Of a DNA stretch of 35,288 bases, positions 27,706 through 35,288 are shown piece by piece. Each line of letters opens with the position of its first letter. Within the stretch, counting starts at the first letter, position 1. The translations under genes were made by a program, and so were the position numbers. Source of the stretch: an uncultured Clostridia bacterium (lineage in GTDB: Bacteria > Bacillota > Clostridia > TANB77 > CAG-508); NCBI GenBank assembly GCA_947584805.1, contig CANPWU010000013.1, positions 1 to 35,288 on the forward strand, written 5' to 3'. The notes below the pieces were generated by a model that was not told where the DNA came from, ran no database searches, and saw nothing but the letters and a program-made list of their open reading frames with translations.

Positions 27706-30310
27706 TTATATATTATCATTTCTTATTGTTTCAATTGTATTTTGTCTATTTATTTTTCTTATACTATATCTCATAATTATAAACACAAGTATAAATACAG
27801 AAGCTATAGATATAAGTATTGGTATATAAGGTATATATACATTCTCACTTTGTACTTTTATGCCATACGACATGTGTATTGCAAACGTTCCAAGCAAGCC
27901 TAAAATTATTCCATACAGAAGTGCTTTAAAAGAATAAAATATTGTTTCTAAATTGATCATTCTGTTAAATTCTTTTTTGGTCATTCCTATACTTTTTAAT
28001 GCCGCTATCTCTTTTTGTCTAAGTTCTAAATTAGATGTTATAGTATTAAATATATTAGTAACACCGATTAAAGTAATTACTCCCATAAAACCATAAAGGA
28101 ATATTTTAACAACTATTGTCATAGATTTATTTTCTCTTGCTAATTCCTCAAAATCTATATAATTTATGTTTATTTTTGTGTTTTTAAAATCCTTTATAAA
28201 TTGTTCTGAATTGCTTGACTGTACTAAAATTTTTGAAAGGCTAAAATTAAAGTTTGGATATTCATCTTTATTTACAATCAAATCTCCTTCTGCATTGTAA
28301 CTATTTTCTTGTCCATAAGGTCTAATATTTGAAACTGCTGCAATAGTTAATTCTATTTTTCCTTTATCAACCCATCCATTTTCTTTTGTAGAGATTTGCT
28401 CTATTCCTTCTAAAATATCTCCTGCCTTATATGTATATCTTCTCTGTTTAGATAAAGTATTGTCATCTTCATTCCATACAGGAATTTCATCACATAAAAT
28501 TGCTTTATCTTTTGAATTATTGTAATTTAATCCAAGCTTTTTACAGTATTGTTCAAAACTATTACTGTCTAAGCCATGTATAGAACATCTAATTACTTTT
28601 CCCCTGCCTGTTGGAATCTGTGTTTTTTCTTCTTTGTCATATATGCTGTCTTCTGATACTGAATACCCTGGGACATCACAAACTTTATTCATATCAAAAA
28701 TTGCGACCCAACTATTTGTACTATAATTTAAAAATTTTTCATCAATATTACTTAATTTTAAAATAGTATTTAAGTCCTCATCTGAAACATCTTCATCATT
28801 TCTATTTTTGCTAAGCTCTATATTATAATCATAATCTGTATAATAAACACCTGTAAAATCCATTATATCATTAAAAAAGGCATTCATTGAAATAAAAATG
28901 CATATGCTCACAGCAAGTGAGATTACCGTTGTTCTATATTTTTTCTTACTTCTTTTTAAATTTTTATATGCCAAAACCCCACCTTGTTTAAACACTTTTG
29001 AAATAATCTTTGGTGTCTTTAAGCTTTTGGCATTAATTTTTATTTCTTCTGAATTCCTAAGAAGTACTATAGGATTTACTTTACTTGCTTTTCTTGCTGA
29101 GCTTATTGCAGATAAATAAATTGTTATAAATCCTAAAACTATTGAAACTATAATAGGCATAAGTGTAACATTAAATATAATTCCGTTTACATTAGCTAAA
29201 AGATATTCTCCAATTAATGCATTTACAATTTTAAGTAATATAAATATTGCTAAAATTCCTGAAATTATTCCTAAAGGTATTCCAATTAAGGCTAATATAA
29301 AAGCTTCATAAATAACGTTTTTCTTTATTTGCTTTTTGGTTGCACCAATAGAAGCTAGCATTCCATAAAGTTTCATTTTTTCTGTTATAGATATTGCAAA
29401 TGAGTTTCTAATGCAAAATATACTAGTAAACATTATTATAAATATTACTACACTTGCAATTGAAAATAACATAAAGACTGTACTATCTGAAAAAGCAAAA
29501 GCTTCCCATCTTAAAAGTTCATGATTTAATTCTACATTTTTAAATTTTCCATAATGTATAGAGGAATATTGTTTTACTCCTGTAATTTCTGCAACATCAT
29601 GTTTGTAATTACTTGCATTTTTGAGAGCAATAAAGCAATTTACTTTTCCTTCAGCAATTCCTGTTGTTATAACTGTATACCCAGATGAAGAATAACTTTC
29701 GAATGAATAATCAGGTCTATCTATAATTCCGAACTATTGTAAATTCATATTTTTTTGTATCTACAATTTTTTCATTATCAGCAGAATATAACGCAGAGTT
29801 TTCTAATTCTATATTATCTAATGATTCTCTTTTCCCTATTTCAAAAGATACTTTATCTCCTATTTTTAAATCAACTTCTGCATTCGTTTTTATATGATTA
29901 CTTATCATAATTTCATTACTATTTTTAGGAAATCTTCCTTCAAGTAGTTCTAATTTTAAATCATCAAAATTATTTTTATCCATTGAAAATAATTTCACAT
30001 ATGGCTTATCTTCATTTTTGCTACCATCTAAAATTGCATAACCGCATTCTCTAACTACATTAATATTTTTTATTTTTTTATTTGATTTTAATTCTTCTAA
30101 TTCTTTATCAGTAATAGATTCAATTTTTATATGATAATAACCATTTTCATTAATTGCATCTTGTATAAGCGTTCTATGAAAACTCGTAACTAACGTTGCT
30201 GTTCCACAAATTAGTGCCGACATAAGAATAATCCCAATTATTGTGCTAATTGTTCTCTTTTTATTCATCTTTAAATTTTTGATTGCAAGGTGTTTTAATA
30301 CATTGTTCAT
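27706..30310 (-). CDS. FtsX-like ABC transporter permease, one CGGN site
   Basis: 867 aa after reading CGGA (29731-29728) as Gly194: YEFTIVG(194)IIDRPDYSFESYSSSGYTVI. N-terminal membrane helix (STIIGIILMSALICGTATLV), a large extracytoplasmic MacB-like domain, then FtsX domains with four helices each side. Characteristic blocks are KMKLYGMLASIGATKKQIKKNVIYEAFILALIG and ELRQKEIAALKSIGMTKKEFNRMINLETIFYSF (two FtsX repeats). This is the BceB/YxdM-like or MacB-like export or resistance class; the substrate is unknown. ATPase 6 bp upstream. No two-component system is adjacent, unlike many antimicrobial-peptide resistance loci. Confidence 0.9.
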
Positions 30311-30315
30311 TGTAT

Positions 30316-30987
30316 TTACACCTCCTCTATGATCTTGCCATCTTCAAGTTTTATTATTCTATCTGCTTGTTTTGCAATCTCCATATTATGGGTAATCATA
30401 ATTATTGTTTGATTATATTCTCTATTCGATTTTTTAAGGAGTTCTACTATTTCATCACTTGCTTTGGTATCTAGATTTCCTGTTGGTTCATCTGCTAAAA
30501 TTATATTTGGGTTTGTTATCATACTTCTTGCAATAGAAGTTCTTTGCTGCTGTCCTCCAGAAAGTTCGCTTGGTAGATGTTTTCTTCTATCACTTAAGCC
30601 CAAAAGATTTAATAATTCATCTAATTTGTTTTTATCTGCTTCTCTATTATCTAAATTAAGTGGCAATAGTATATTTTCTTCTACATTTAATATTGGAATT
30701 AAGTTGTAAAATTGATAGATAAGTCCTACTTTTCTTCTTCTAAAAATTGCAAGTTCATCATCATTAAATTTATATATATCTTTACCATCAATAAATACTT
30801 TTCCACTAGTTGGTCTATCTACTCCTCCAATCAAATGAAGTAAAGTCGATTTTCCACTACCTGAGGCACCAACTATTGCAAGAAATTCTCCTTTTTCTAC
30901 ACTAAAAGAGACATTATCAAGTGCTGTAACTTTGGTTCCTCCTTCTCCATATACTTTGCTTAAATTTTCTACTTTCAAGATTTCCAT
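30316..30987 (-). CDS. ABC transporter ATP-binding protein (LolD/MacB type)
   Basis: 223 aa. Walker A GASGSGKST (near residue 40), Q-loop IYQFYNLIPILNVEENILLP, signature LSGGQQQRTSIARSM, Walker B IILADEPTGNLD, H-loop ITHNMEIAK. This class powers FtsX/MacB-fold permeases such as the one encoded directly downstream, using ATP for mechanotransmission rather than classic import. ATG at 30987 behind AAGGGGG. All arginines are AGA/AGG/CGT-type, no CGG. Probably cotranscribed as a two-gene operon ending at 27655-27702. Confidence 0.93.
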   Translation of the reverse strand: MEILKVENLSKVYGEGGTKVTALDNVSFSVEKGEFLAIVGASGSGKSTLLHLIGGVDRPTSGKVFIDGKDIYKFNDDELAIFRRRKVGLIYQFYNLIPILNVEENILLPLNLDNREADKNKLDELLNLLGLSDRRKHLPSELSGGQQQRTSIARSMITNPNIILADEPTGNLDTKASDEIVELLKKSNREYNQTIIMITHNMEIAKQADRIIKLEDGKIIEEV

Positions 30988-31088
30988 ATTTATTCCCCCT
31001 TATTTGTATGAATTATAACATATAAATATTGAAAATTCTAAGACTTTAAGAAAGGTTTAAGAAAATAAATTGTATTAAGTGGTCATTC

Positions 31089-31117
31089 TTGACATTTTTG
31101 CTTTTAATGATTATAAT
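31089..31117 (+). promoter_or_regulatory. Consensus promoter of orphan gene 3
   Basis: TTGACA (31089-31094), 17 bp, TATAAT (31112-31117): perfect. The leader carries an AAGGACA/TGTCTTT hairpin with loop TTTAT. Confidence 0.85.
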
Positions 31118-31189
31118 TTGTTTAGTATAATTTTATGCTTATAAGGACATTTATTGTCTTTATATAAATTATTTTAAGGAGGCTTTTCT

Positions 31190-31984
31190 ATGAGAGCAAA
31201 AAGCAAATTTCGAGCATCGATTTCTCAGAAAGAACTTCGGCATGAAATGCCGGGCATTCAGTTAGAGTTATCGAGTAAAGACTTCCTTAGCGCCACTCCT
31301 ATTCTGAGATTTTTCAGTTTGGATGAAATGGACTCTTACTTCTATGATGTGTACCATAGAAATTGGTCTTCAGTCGAATCGGTTAACGAAGACAGAAATG
31401 TCTCTGAGGGTGATTTGAGTTGGATTCCGGATGAAATCAACACTGATGATGGTCTTGATAATTATTCTGCCTACAGTGCTTCAAACTTCGAAAGCGGAGA
31501 TGAAGATTCCTTTTTAGAGGATCCTTTTGATGCAACTGACGATCGCAAAGGCAGAATTAAGCATGCATCCAGGCGGCGTGATCACTGGGCAAAGGATCAG
31601 CTTCATCCTGCAAAAGTCTGCAAAATCTTAATGAAAAAAGCCTATAAAGAAATAAGTGATTCACCTGATCATTGCACAATGCAAGACAAGTTTGACTCTT
31701 TCTTTAAGGCTCATGTTCACTCTGTTTCCGTAACTTTCTTACCGGTGATTGCTATCAAAGGTAGTCATCGAACTCCCACTTCTGAACTCCCTGACTTGCC
31801 TAGTAGAACCACAAGATATGTCAATTCTGGCTTCAGATCTAACACCGCTAAAGGTTCCTTTGGAAAGAAATATTTAAGGCACTCTAAATCTTCTCTCATT
31901 CCTGGAAAGTATAACTACAAGAAGTTTTCTCCCATTCTCATTGAACATGGTTATGGATTTGGTCTTCTGTATCGTCACATTTAA
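31190..31984 (+). CDS. Orphan protein 3 (264 aa) with two triplet CGG codons
   Basis: No family recognised. The ATG at 31190 follows TTTTAAGGAGGCTTTTCT. The N-terminal 45 residues are basic, then comes a strongly acidic stretch (residues about 65-125: DEINTDDGLDNYS, SGDEDSFLEDPFDATDD), then ASRRRDHWAKDQLHP, and a basic C-terminus ending GYGFGLLYRHI. No membrane segment or signal. Codon use is more balanced (TTC, GAC, CTC, TCC) than the surrounding genes. In-frame CGG occurs at codons 17 (CTT CGG CAT) and 117 or so (AGG CGG CGT). If CGGN is decoded as Gly here as in conserved genes, translation shifts at codon 17, meets a second CGGG and stops at TAA after 28 residues. The gene is thus a newcomer, an exception, or a decoding-dependent gene. 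Confidence 0.65.
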   Translation: MRAKSKFRASISQKELRHEMPGIQLELSSKDFLSATPILRFFSLDEMDSYFYDVYHRNWSSVESVNEDRNVSEGDLSWIPDEINTDDGLDNYSAYSASNFESGDEDSFLEDPFDATDDRKGRIKHASRRRDHWAKDQLHPAKVCKILMKKAYKEISDSPDHCTMQDKFDSFFKAHVHSVSVTFLPVIAIKGSHRTPTSELPDLPSRTTRYVNSGFRSNTAKGSFGKKYLRHSKSSLIPGKYNYKKFSPILIEHGYGFGLLYRHI

Positions 31985-32034
31985 AATAATTTAACAGCAA
32001 ATTAAAAAGAACCTTATTTAGGCTCTTGAAAACA

Positions 32035-32066
32035 AAAATTCCAGCAAGAAATTGCTGGAATTTTTT
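32035..32066. terminator. Bidirectional terminator between orphan 3 and fprA
   Basis: AAAATTCCAGCAA and TTGCTGGAATTTT form a perfect 13-bp stem with GAAA loop and T-runs both ways. A smaller AAGAACCT/AGGCTCTT hairpin precedes it near 32000-32030. Confidence 0.88.
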
Positions 32067-32075
32067 AAATTATAT

Positions 32076-33248
32076 TTAATTTTTAAGAATTGCATCTGCA
32101 AGCTCAGCTAGGTCCTTTCTTGAATCCTCATTAAGTTTAGATCTAATTGTTACAATTGGCTGAACAACCGTTATATCTTTCATTCCGTCTAATATTTCTC
32201 TTATACATTTTGCCGCTGTTGGTGACCAAGTTCCATTTTCTACTATTCCAACTTTTCTATTTTGATAATTTTTTCCTTTTAGATGACGTAAAAATTGATC
32301 CATTGGTGGGAATACTTCAAAGTTGTAACTAGAAGAAGCTAAAATAATTTTATCATACCTAAATGCATCTTCTATGGCTTCTGCCATGTCACATCTTGCA
32401 AGATCTGTTACAACAACTTTTTTAGCACCTTTTTCTTCTAGCATTTTCGCAAGTTCTCTTGCTGCATCTGCAGTATTTCCATGTATTGAAGAAAATGCAA
32501 TAAATACTCCATCATCTTCGGCTTTATAGCTACTCCAAATATCATATTTATTTATATAATGTTCTAAATTTTCTTTTAAAATAGGTCCATGTAAAGGACA
32601 TATCATTTTAATATCCAAAGCAGAAGCCTTTTTAAGCAAAGCTTGTACTTGAATACCATATTTCCCGAACTATGTTAAAATAATATCTTCTTGCCTCGCA
32701 ATCCCATGGTTCTTCAGTATCTAATGCTCCAAATTTTCCGAATCCATCTGCTGAAAATAATATCTTCTCTGTTTTTTCATATTCAACCATTACTTCTGGC
32801 CAATGTACCATTGGAGCCATAAAAAATTGCAAAGTGTGCTTTCCTAAAGAAATTTCATCTCCTTCTTTTACAACAACTTTTCTTGAATCTAAATTTGGTA
32901 TATCAAAAAATTGTGGTAAAAAAGCAAAAGTTTTTTCATTTCCAATTAATTTCATATCAGGGTATTTTTTCGCTAAAAGTTCTATATTATATGCATGATC
33001 TGGCTCTAAATGTGATATAACCAAATAATATGGCTTATTTCCGCCCGGATGGCCTTTTCTAGGTTTTGTAGCCATTCTTCTGTCTTTCTTTTATCAATTG
33101 TATCCATTACAGTTATCTTCTCATCTTTGATTACATATGAGTTATATGAAATTCCATTTGGAACTACATATTGACTCTCAAACAAGTCAATGTCTTTATC
33201 ATCTGCTCCTATATATATAATATCATTTGATATAAAAGTATCTTTCAT
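32076..33248 (-). CDS. Flavodiiron protein (A-type), three CGGN sites
   Basis: Reduces O2 or NO to water or N2O in anaerobes. 389 aa. N-terminal beta-lactamase-like domain: GISYNSYVIKDEKITVMDT, then LEKAIG(68)G(69)NKPYYLVISHLEPDHAYN with the HxExD diiron ligands, APMVHWPEVMVEYEKTEKILFSADGFG and ICPLHGPI. The C-terminal flavodoxin domain starts at VFIAFSSIHGNT. Sites are CGGG 33047 directly followed by CGGA 33043 (tandem), and CGGG 32667 as Gly194 in YFNIVG(194)KYGIQVQALLKKAS. As triplets the gene breaks into three pieces with the H-x-E-x-D motif out of frame from the start codon. ATG at 33248 with AGGGAAG. Electron donor (rubredoxin) is not in the window. Confidence 0.95.
33040..33047 (-). 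other. Tandem quadruplet codons CGGG-CGGA in the flavodiiron gene
   Basis: Minus strand ATC CGGG CGGA AAT restores Ile-Gly68-Gly69-Asn and the frame into the diiron ligand motif. Second tandem pair in the window, with a different first unit from the one in obg. Confidence 0.85.
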
Positions 33249-33300
33249 ATATTTATCTTCCCTTCGATTTTTATATTAGTATAACCAAAATATGTTATTA

Positions 33301-34314
33301 TTATATTTGTAAAGAAAATTCTCCATTATTTCTTTTTTCTTTAAAAGTTTTATAAAGAGTCTTAACAGCATCTTTGCATATGTCTTTTTCTAATAACATC
33401 ATATACAAAACAGCTTTATTGTAATAATCTAATTTGTCTGTTATTTCATTTCCATATTTTTCTATTAATTCTACAAGTAATTTATATTTTTCTACAAACT
33501 CTCCGTATGCACCATCTATTTCAAATGAAACTATTATTGTATATACCCAAATCATGTTTATGCAGTAATTGTATGCATTATATAATTCTATTTCAGGATA
33601 TTTATCCTTTAGATAAAAATACTTGCTATATATAACATCTAAATAATCTAAATATGTTTTTGCACTTTTGGTTCCTATTATGCTGTTATCTCTTCTCAAA
33701 TAATAATATTTAGGTTCTTCTAATAATACAACTTTTTCACTCTTTTCAAATAATAACAATGTAGTTGCAATATCTTCAAAATTCTTTCCTTTTGGGAACT
33801 CTAATCCTTCAAACAATTCTCTTTTAAAAAGTTTATTCCAAGCGTAGCTTTGTATCTTAGTATCTATTAGTAATTCTTTCATTGCCTCTACTTTATTTAA
33901 AACTTCTAATTCTCCTGAATTTCTCACGCTAATTAATTTATCATTATACATTTCATAATATGAAACTATTGATATATCAGCATTATGCTTAATAGATAAA
34001 TTGTATAAAGTTTCCATCATATCTTTTTCTAGGTAATCATCGCTATCTGCAAATCCAAAATATTTTCCAGTTGCTTGTCTTATACCTACATTTCTTGCAT
34101 CAGACAATCCGCCATTTTCTTTATGTATAACTTTTATCCTATTATCCTTTTTTGCAAATTCGTCACATAATTTTCCTGATGAATCTGTAGAGCCATCATC
34201 TACTAAAATTATTTCTAAATTTTTGTATGTTTGCTCAATTACGCTTTCTATACATCTTTCTAAATATTTTTCTACATTATATACTGGTATAATAATACTA
34301 ATTAAATCAGACAT
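33301..34314 (-). CDS. Family 2 glycosyltransferase
   Basis: 337 aa. GT-A fold: SIIIPVYNVEKYLERCIESVIEQTYKNLEIILVDDGSTDSSG, KENGGLSDARNVGI, and the DxD metal site FADSDDYLEKDM. This is the EpsH/WcaA-like type used for capsule, exopolysaccharide or teichoic-acid sugars. The C-terminal half (after about residue 220) is helical and variable, presumably acceptor-specific. The sugar and acceptor are not decidable. ATG at 34314 in an AT-rich gap after the small-RNA region. Frame intact, no in-frame CGG, GGN glycines only. Confidence 0.92.
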   Translation of the reverse strand: MSDLISIIIPVYNVEKYLERCIESVIEQTYKNLEIILVDDGSTDSSGKLCDEFAKKDNRIKVIHKENGGLSDARNVGIRQATGKYFGFADSDDYLEKDMMETLYNLSIKHNADISIVSYYEMYNDKLISVRNSGELEVLNKVEAMKELLIDTKIQSYAWNKLFKRELFEGLEFPKGKNFEDIATTLLLFEKSEKVVLLEEPKYYYLRRDNSIIGTKSAKTYLDYLDVIYSKYFYLKDKYPEIELYNAYNYCINMIWVYTIIVSFEIDGAYGEFVEKYKLLVELIEKYGNEITDKLDYYNKAVLYMMLLEKDICKDAVKTLYKTFKEKRNNGEFSLQI

Positions 34315-34383
34315 AAATATCCTTCCTTTTCAATTTTTTTATAATTATATAATATTTTTGTTTAAAACACAACAATTTATTAA

Positions 34384-34561
34384 AAATATCCCCTAGTTAT
34401 ACTAGAGGATATTTTTTATATATTTAATATAAATATCATTGGTGCCCTATACTCACCACGTTTGCGAAATCTAGTAGGCAAAAAAATATCTATTTCAACC
34501 CTTAAATATAACAGGCTCTAAGCCCTGCTAAAAGCGTATATACAATGTTGGCTTTTTTGAT
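34384..34561 (-). ncRNA. Candidate structured small RNA (about 178 nt)
   Basis: The 365-bp gap between the Sir2-like gene and the glycosyltransferase holds a complete transcription unit without ORF: promoter TTGCAA-17-TAATAT, then a GC-richer stretch, then a terminator (34384-34417: ATATCCTCTAGT with ACTAGGGGATAT and T-run). Internal pairing includes closing AATATCA with TGATATT, CAGG-GC/GCCTG, and GGTG/CACC. GGGTTGAAAT resembles a T-loop. It could be a known Firmicutes RNA such as raiA or 6S, which I cannot confirm from memory. Function unknown. Confidence 0.6.
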
Positions 34562-34567
34562 ATTCTT

Positions 34568-34596
34568 ATATTAACATAACTTTTTATACTTTGCAA
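34568..34596 (-). promoter_or_regulatory. Promoter of the small-RNA candidate
   Basis: Minus strand TTGCAA (34596-34591), 17 bp, TAATAT (34573-34568), about 7 bp before the predicted RNA start. Confidence 0.65.
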
Positions 34597-34679
34597 TAGT
34601 TAGATAAAAAATTTATGAAAAATTTTCACGCTATTTTTTATTAAAAGTAATATCTATTTACTAACACAATTTTTCACTA

Positions 34680-35288
34680 TCATTTAAAGAAATTATTTAT
34701 ATCATTTTTTATTTCAATAAATCTATCTTCTAAATCATAAAAACTTCTTGTATCTTTATTAAATCTAACTAAAGTCCAATTTTTATTTTCAAGTATCATT
34801 TGTTCAAATGGAAATCTTATAATTCCAGGTGTATTAAATCCTACTCCAAATTCAAGTAACAATACATTTTTGTTCTTATTTCTATCTAAAAATTCACTAT
34901 ATTTTTTATCTTGTTTATACCAATTTTCATCTTGAACAAAATAAGCATCTTTTCTTAAATTCATATCCATATTTCCGTTACAAATAGGACATTTCATTAC
35001 TAAATTACTTGGTATTTTGCAGTCATTTGTATTAATAAGCCATTTCTCTACTAATTCTTCATTATAATACAATTTGTTATGACAAGCTTTTTCACATTGT
35101 AAATAAGCATAATCTCCTTGTGTAGCAAATATATTTTCTTTATTAAATCCTGCTTTTTCAAATTGACCATCTACATTCGTAGTAATTACAAAATATTCTT
35201 TATCTTTTACTAAATTATATATATCACAATATAATTTCAAAGGCTCTTTATTAAATCTGTTTAATTTAATTAGTCTTGCCCAAAATGC
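34680..35288 (-). CDS. Sir2-like protein, 5' end beyond window
   Basis: Partial (about 202 residues visible). The frame is open past the right edge: AFWARLIKLNRFNKEPLKLYCDIYNL precedes the internal Met at 35240, so the true start is outside. Sir2 hallmarks: YFVITTNVDGQFEKAGF (usual TQNID/TTNxD...), a possible zinc-ribbon with CEKACH and CPICNGNM, and NVLLLEFGVGFNTPGIIRFPFE replacing the usual GTS...PA segment, as in SIR2-like proteins linked to macrodomain or defence contexts. The partner gene cannot be seen. It may act as NAD-dependent deacylase or ADP-ribosyltransferase. Intact frame; GGN glycines only. Confidence 0.75.
   Translation of the reverse strand, partial: AFWARLIKLNRFNKEPLKLYCDIYNLVKDKEYFVITTNVDGQFEKAGFNKENIFATQGDYAYLQCEKACHNKLYYNEELVEKWLINTNDCKIPSNLVMKCPICNGNMDMNLRKDAYFVQDENWYKQDKKYSEFLDRNKNKNVLLLEFGVGFNTPGIIRFPFEQMILENKNWTLVRFNKDTRSFYDLEDRFIEIKNDINNFFK

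Noticed and set aside
27596..27903. Plus-strand ORFs over the suf promoter and permease end
   Set aside because: AT-rich chance frames overlapping a promoter, a terminator and a conserved gene, without a ribosome site.

Overview
The window comes from an AT-rich, low-GC Bacillota genome, most likely an uncultivated Clostridia-type anaerobe. The evidence is the strong AGGAGG-type ribosome sites, TTGACA-17-TATAAT promoters, a sufCBDSU operon, a flavodiiron protein, a UgtP-like glycolipid synthase and a Cys-Pro-Cys copper ATPase. Most of the roughly 30 genes are ordinary housekeeping genes on the minus strand. TGA is used as a stop, so the code is otherwise standard.

The main result is a decoding anomaly. 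Twelve conserved genes look broken, but each is restored to a full-length, motif-perfect protein by one rule: an in-frame CGG plus the next base (CGGN) is read as one four-base glycine codon, equivalent to skipping the C of C-GGN (+1). I count 28 such sites: 18 CGGA, 5 CGGT, 4 CGGG and 1 CGGC. They lie in pncB (1), nadE (2), ugtP-like (1), obg (5), copA (4), a DUF362-type gene (1), ogt (4), mnmA (3), sufS (1), sufD (2), an ABC permease (1) and the flavodiiron protein (3). Two are back-to-back pairs. No conserved gene uses CGG as a triplet. Many of the glycines sit in catalytic motifs: the NadE SGGKDS loop, the CopA TGD motif, next to the SufS PLP lysine, and both sides of the Ogt PCHRV site. 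This fits a lineage that vacated the Arg codon CGG and now reads CGGN as Gly. The responsible tRNA is not in the window.

Layout: 1-4105 holds NAD salvage (pncB, nadE) and membrane lipid genes. 4255-5338 has efp and a zinc-ribbon protein. 5495-9074 has a PAP2 protein, a 50-codon ORF, tRNA-Thr(CGU), coaD, apt, tspO and cysE. 9279-9698 is an orphan gene. 9762-16197 has obg, trpS, rpiB, thrS and asnS. 16340-18767 is copA-copZ. 18882-27531 is a long Fe-S and tRNA-thiolation cluster (dtxR-like regulator, sufC, sufB, sufD, sufS, an orphan, sufU, mnmA, ogt, DUF362). 27706-30987 is an ABC transporter. 31190-31984 is a third orphan. 32076-34314 has the flavodiiron protein and a glycosyltransferase. A structured small-RNA candidate and a partial Sir2-like gene close the window.

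Three orphan genes (9279, 22280 minus, 31190) have GC-richer codon use, their own near-consensus promoters and their own terminators. One keeps two triplet CGG codons, and under the CGGN rule it would stop after 28 residues. Another carries an 11-base loop-loop complementarity between its 5' leader hairpin and its terminator hairpin. Two copies of a 92-bp structured repeat core, with covarying hairpins and different perfect AT-rich palindromic arms, lie in opposite orientation at 1287-1424 and 24736-24875. A similarly built but different element lies at 12109-12291.
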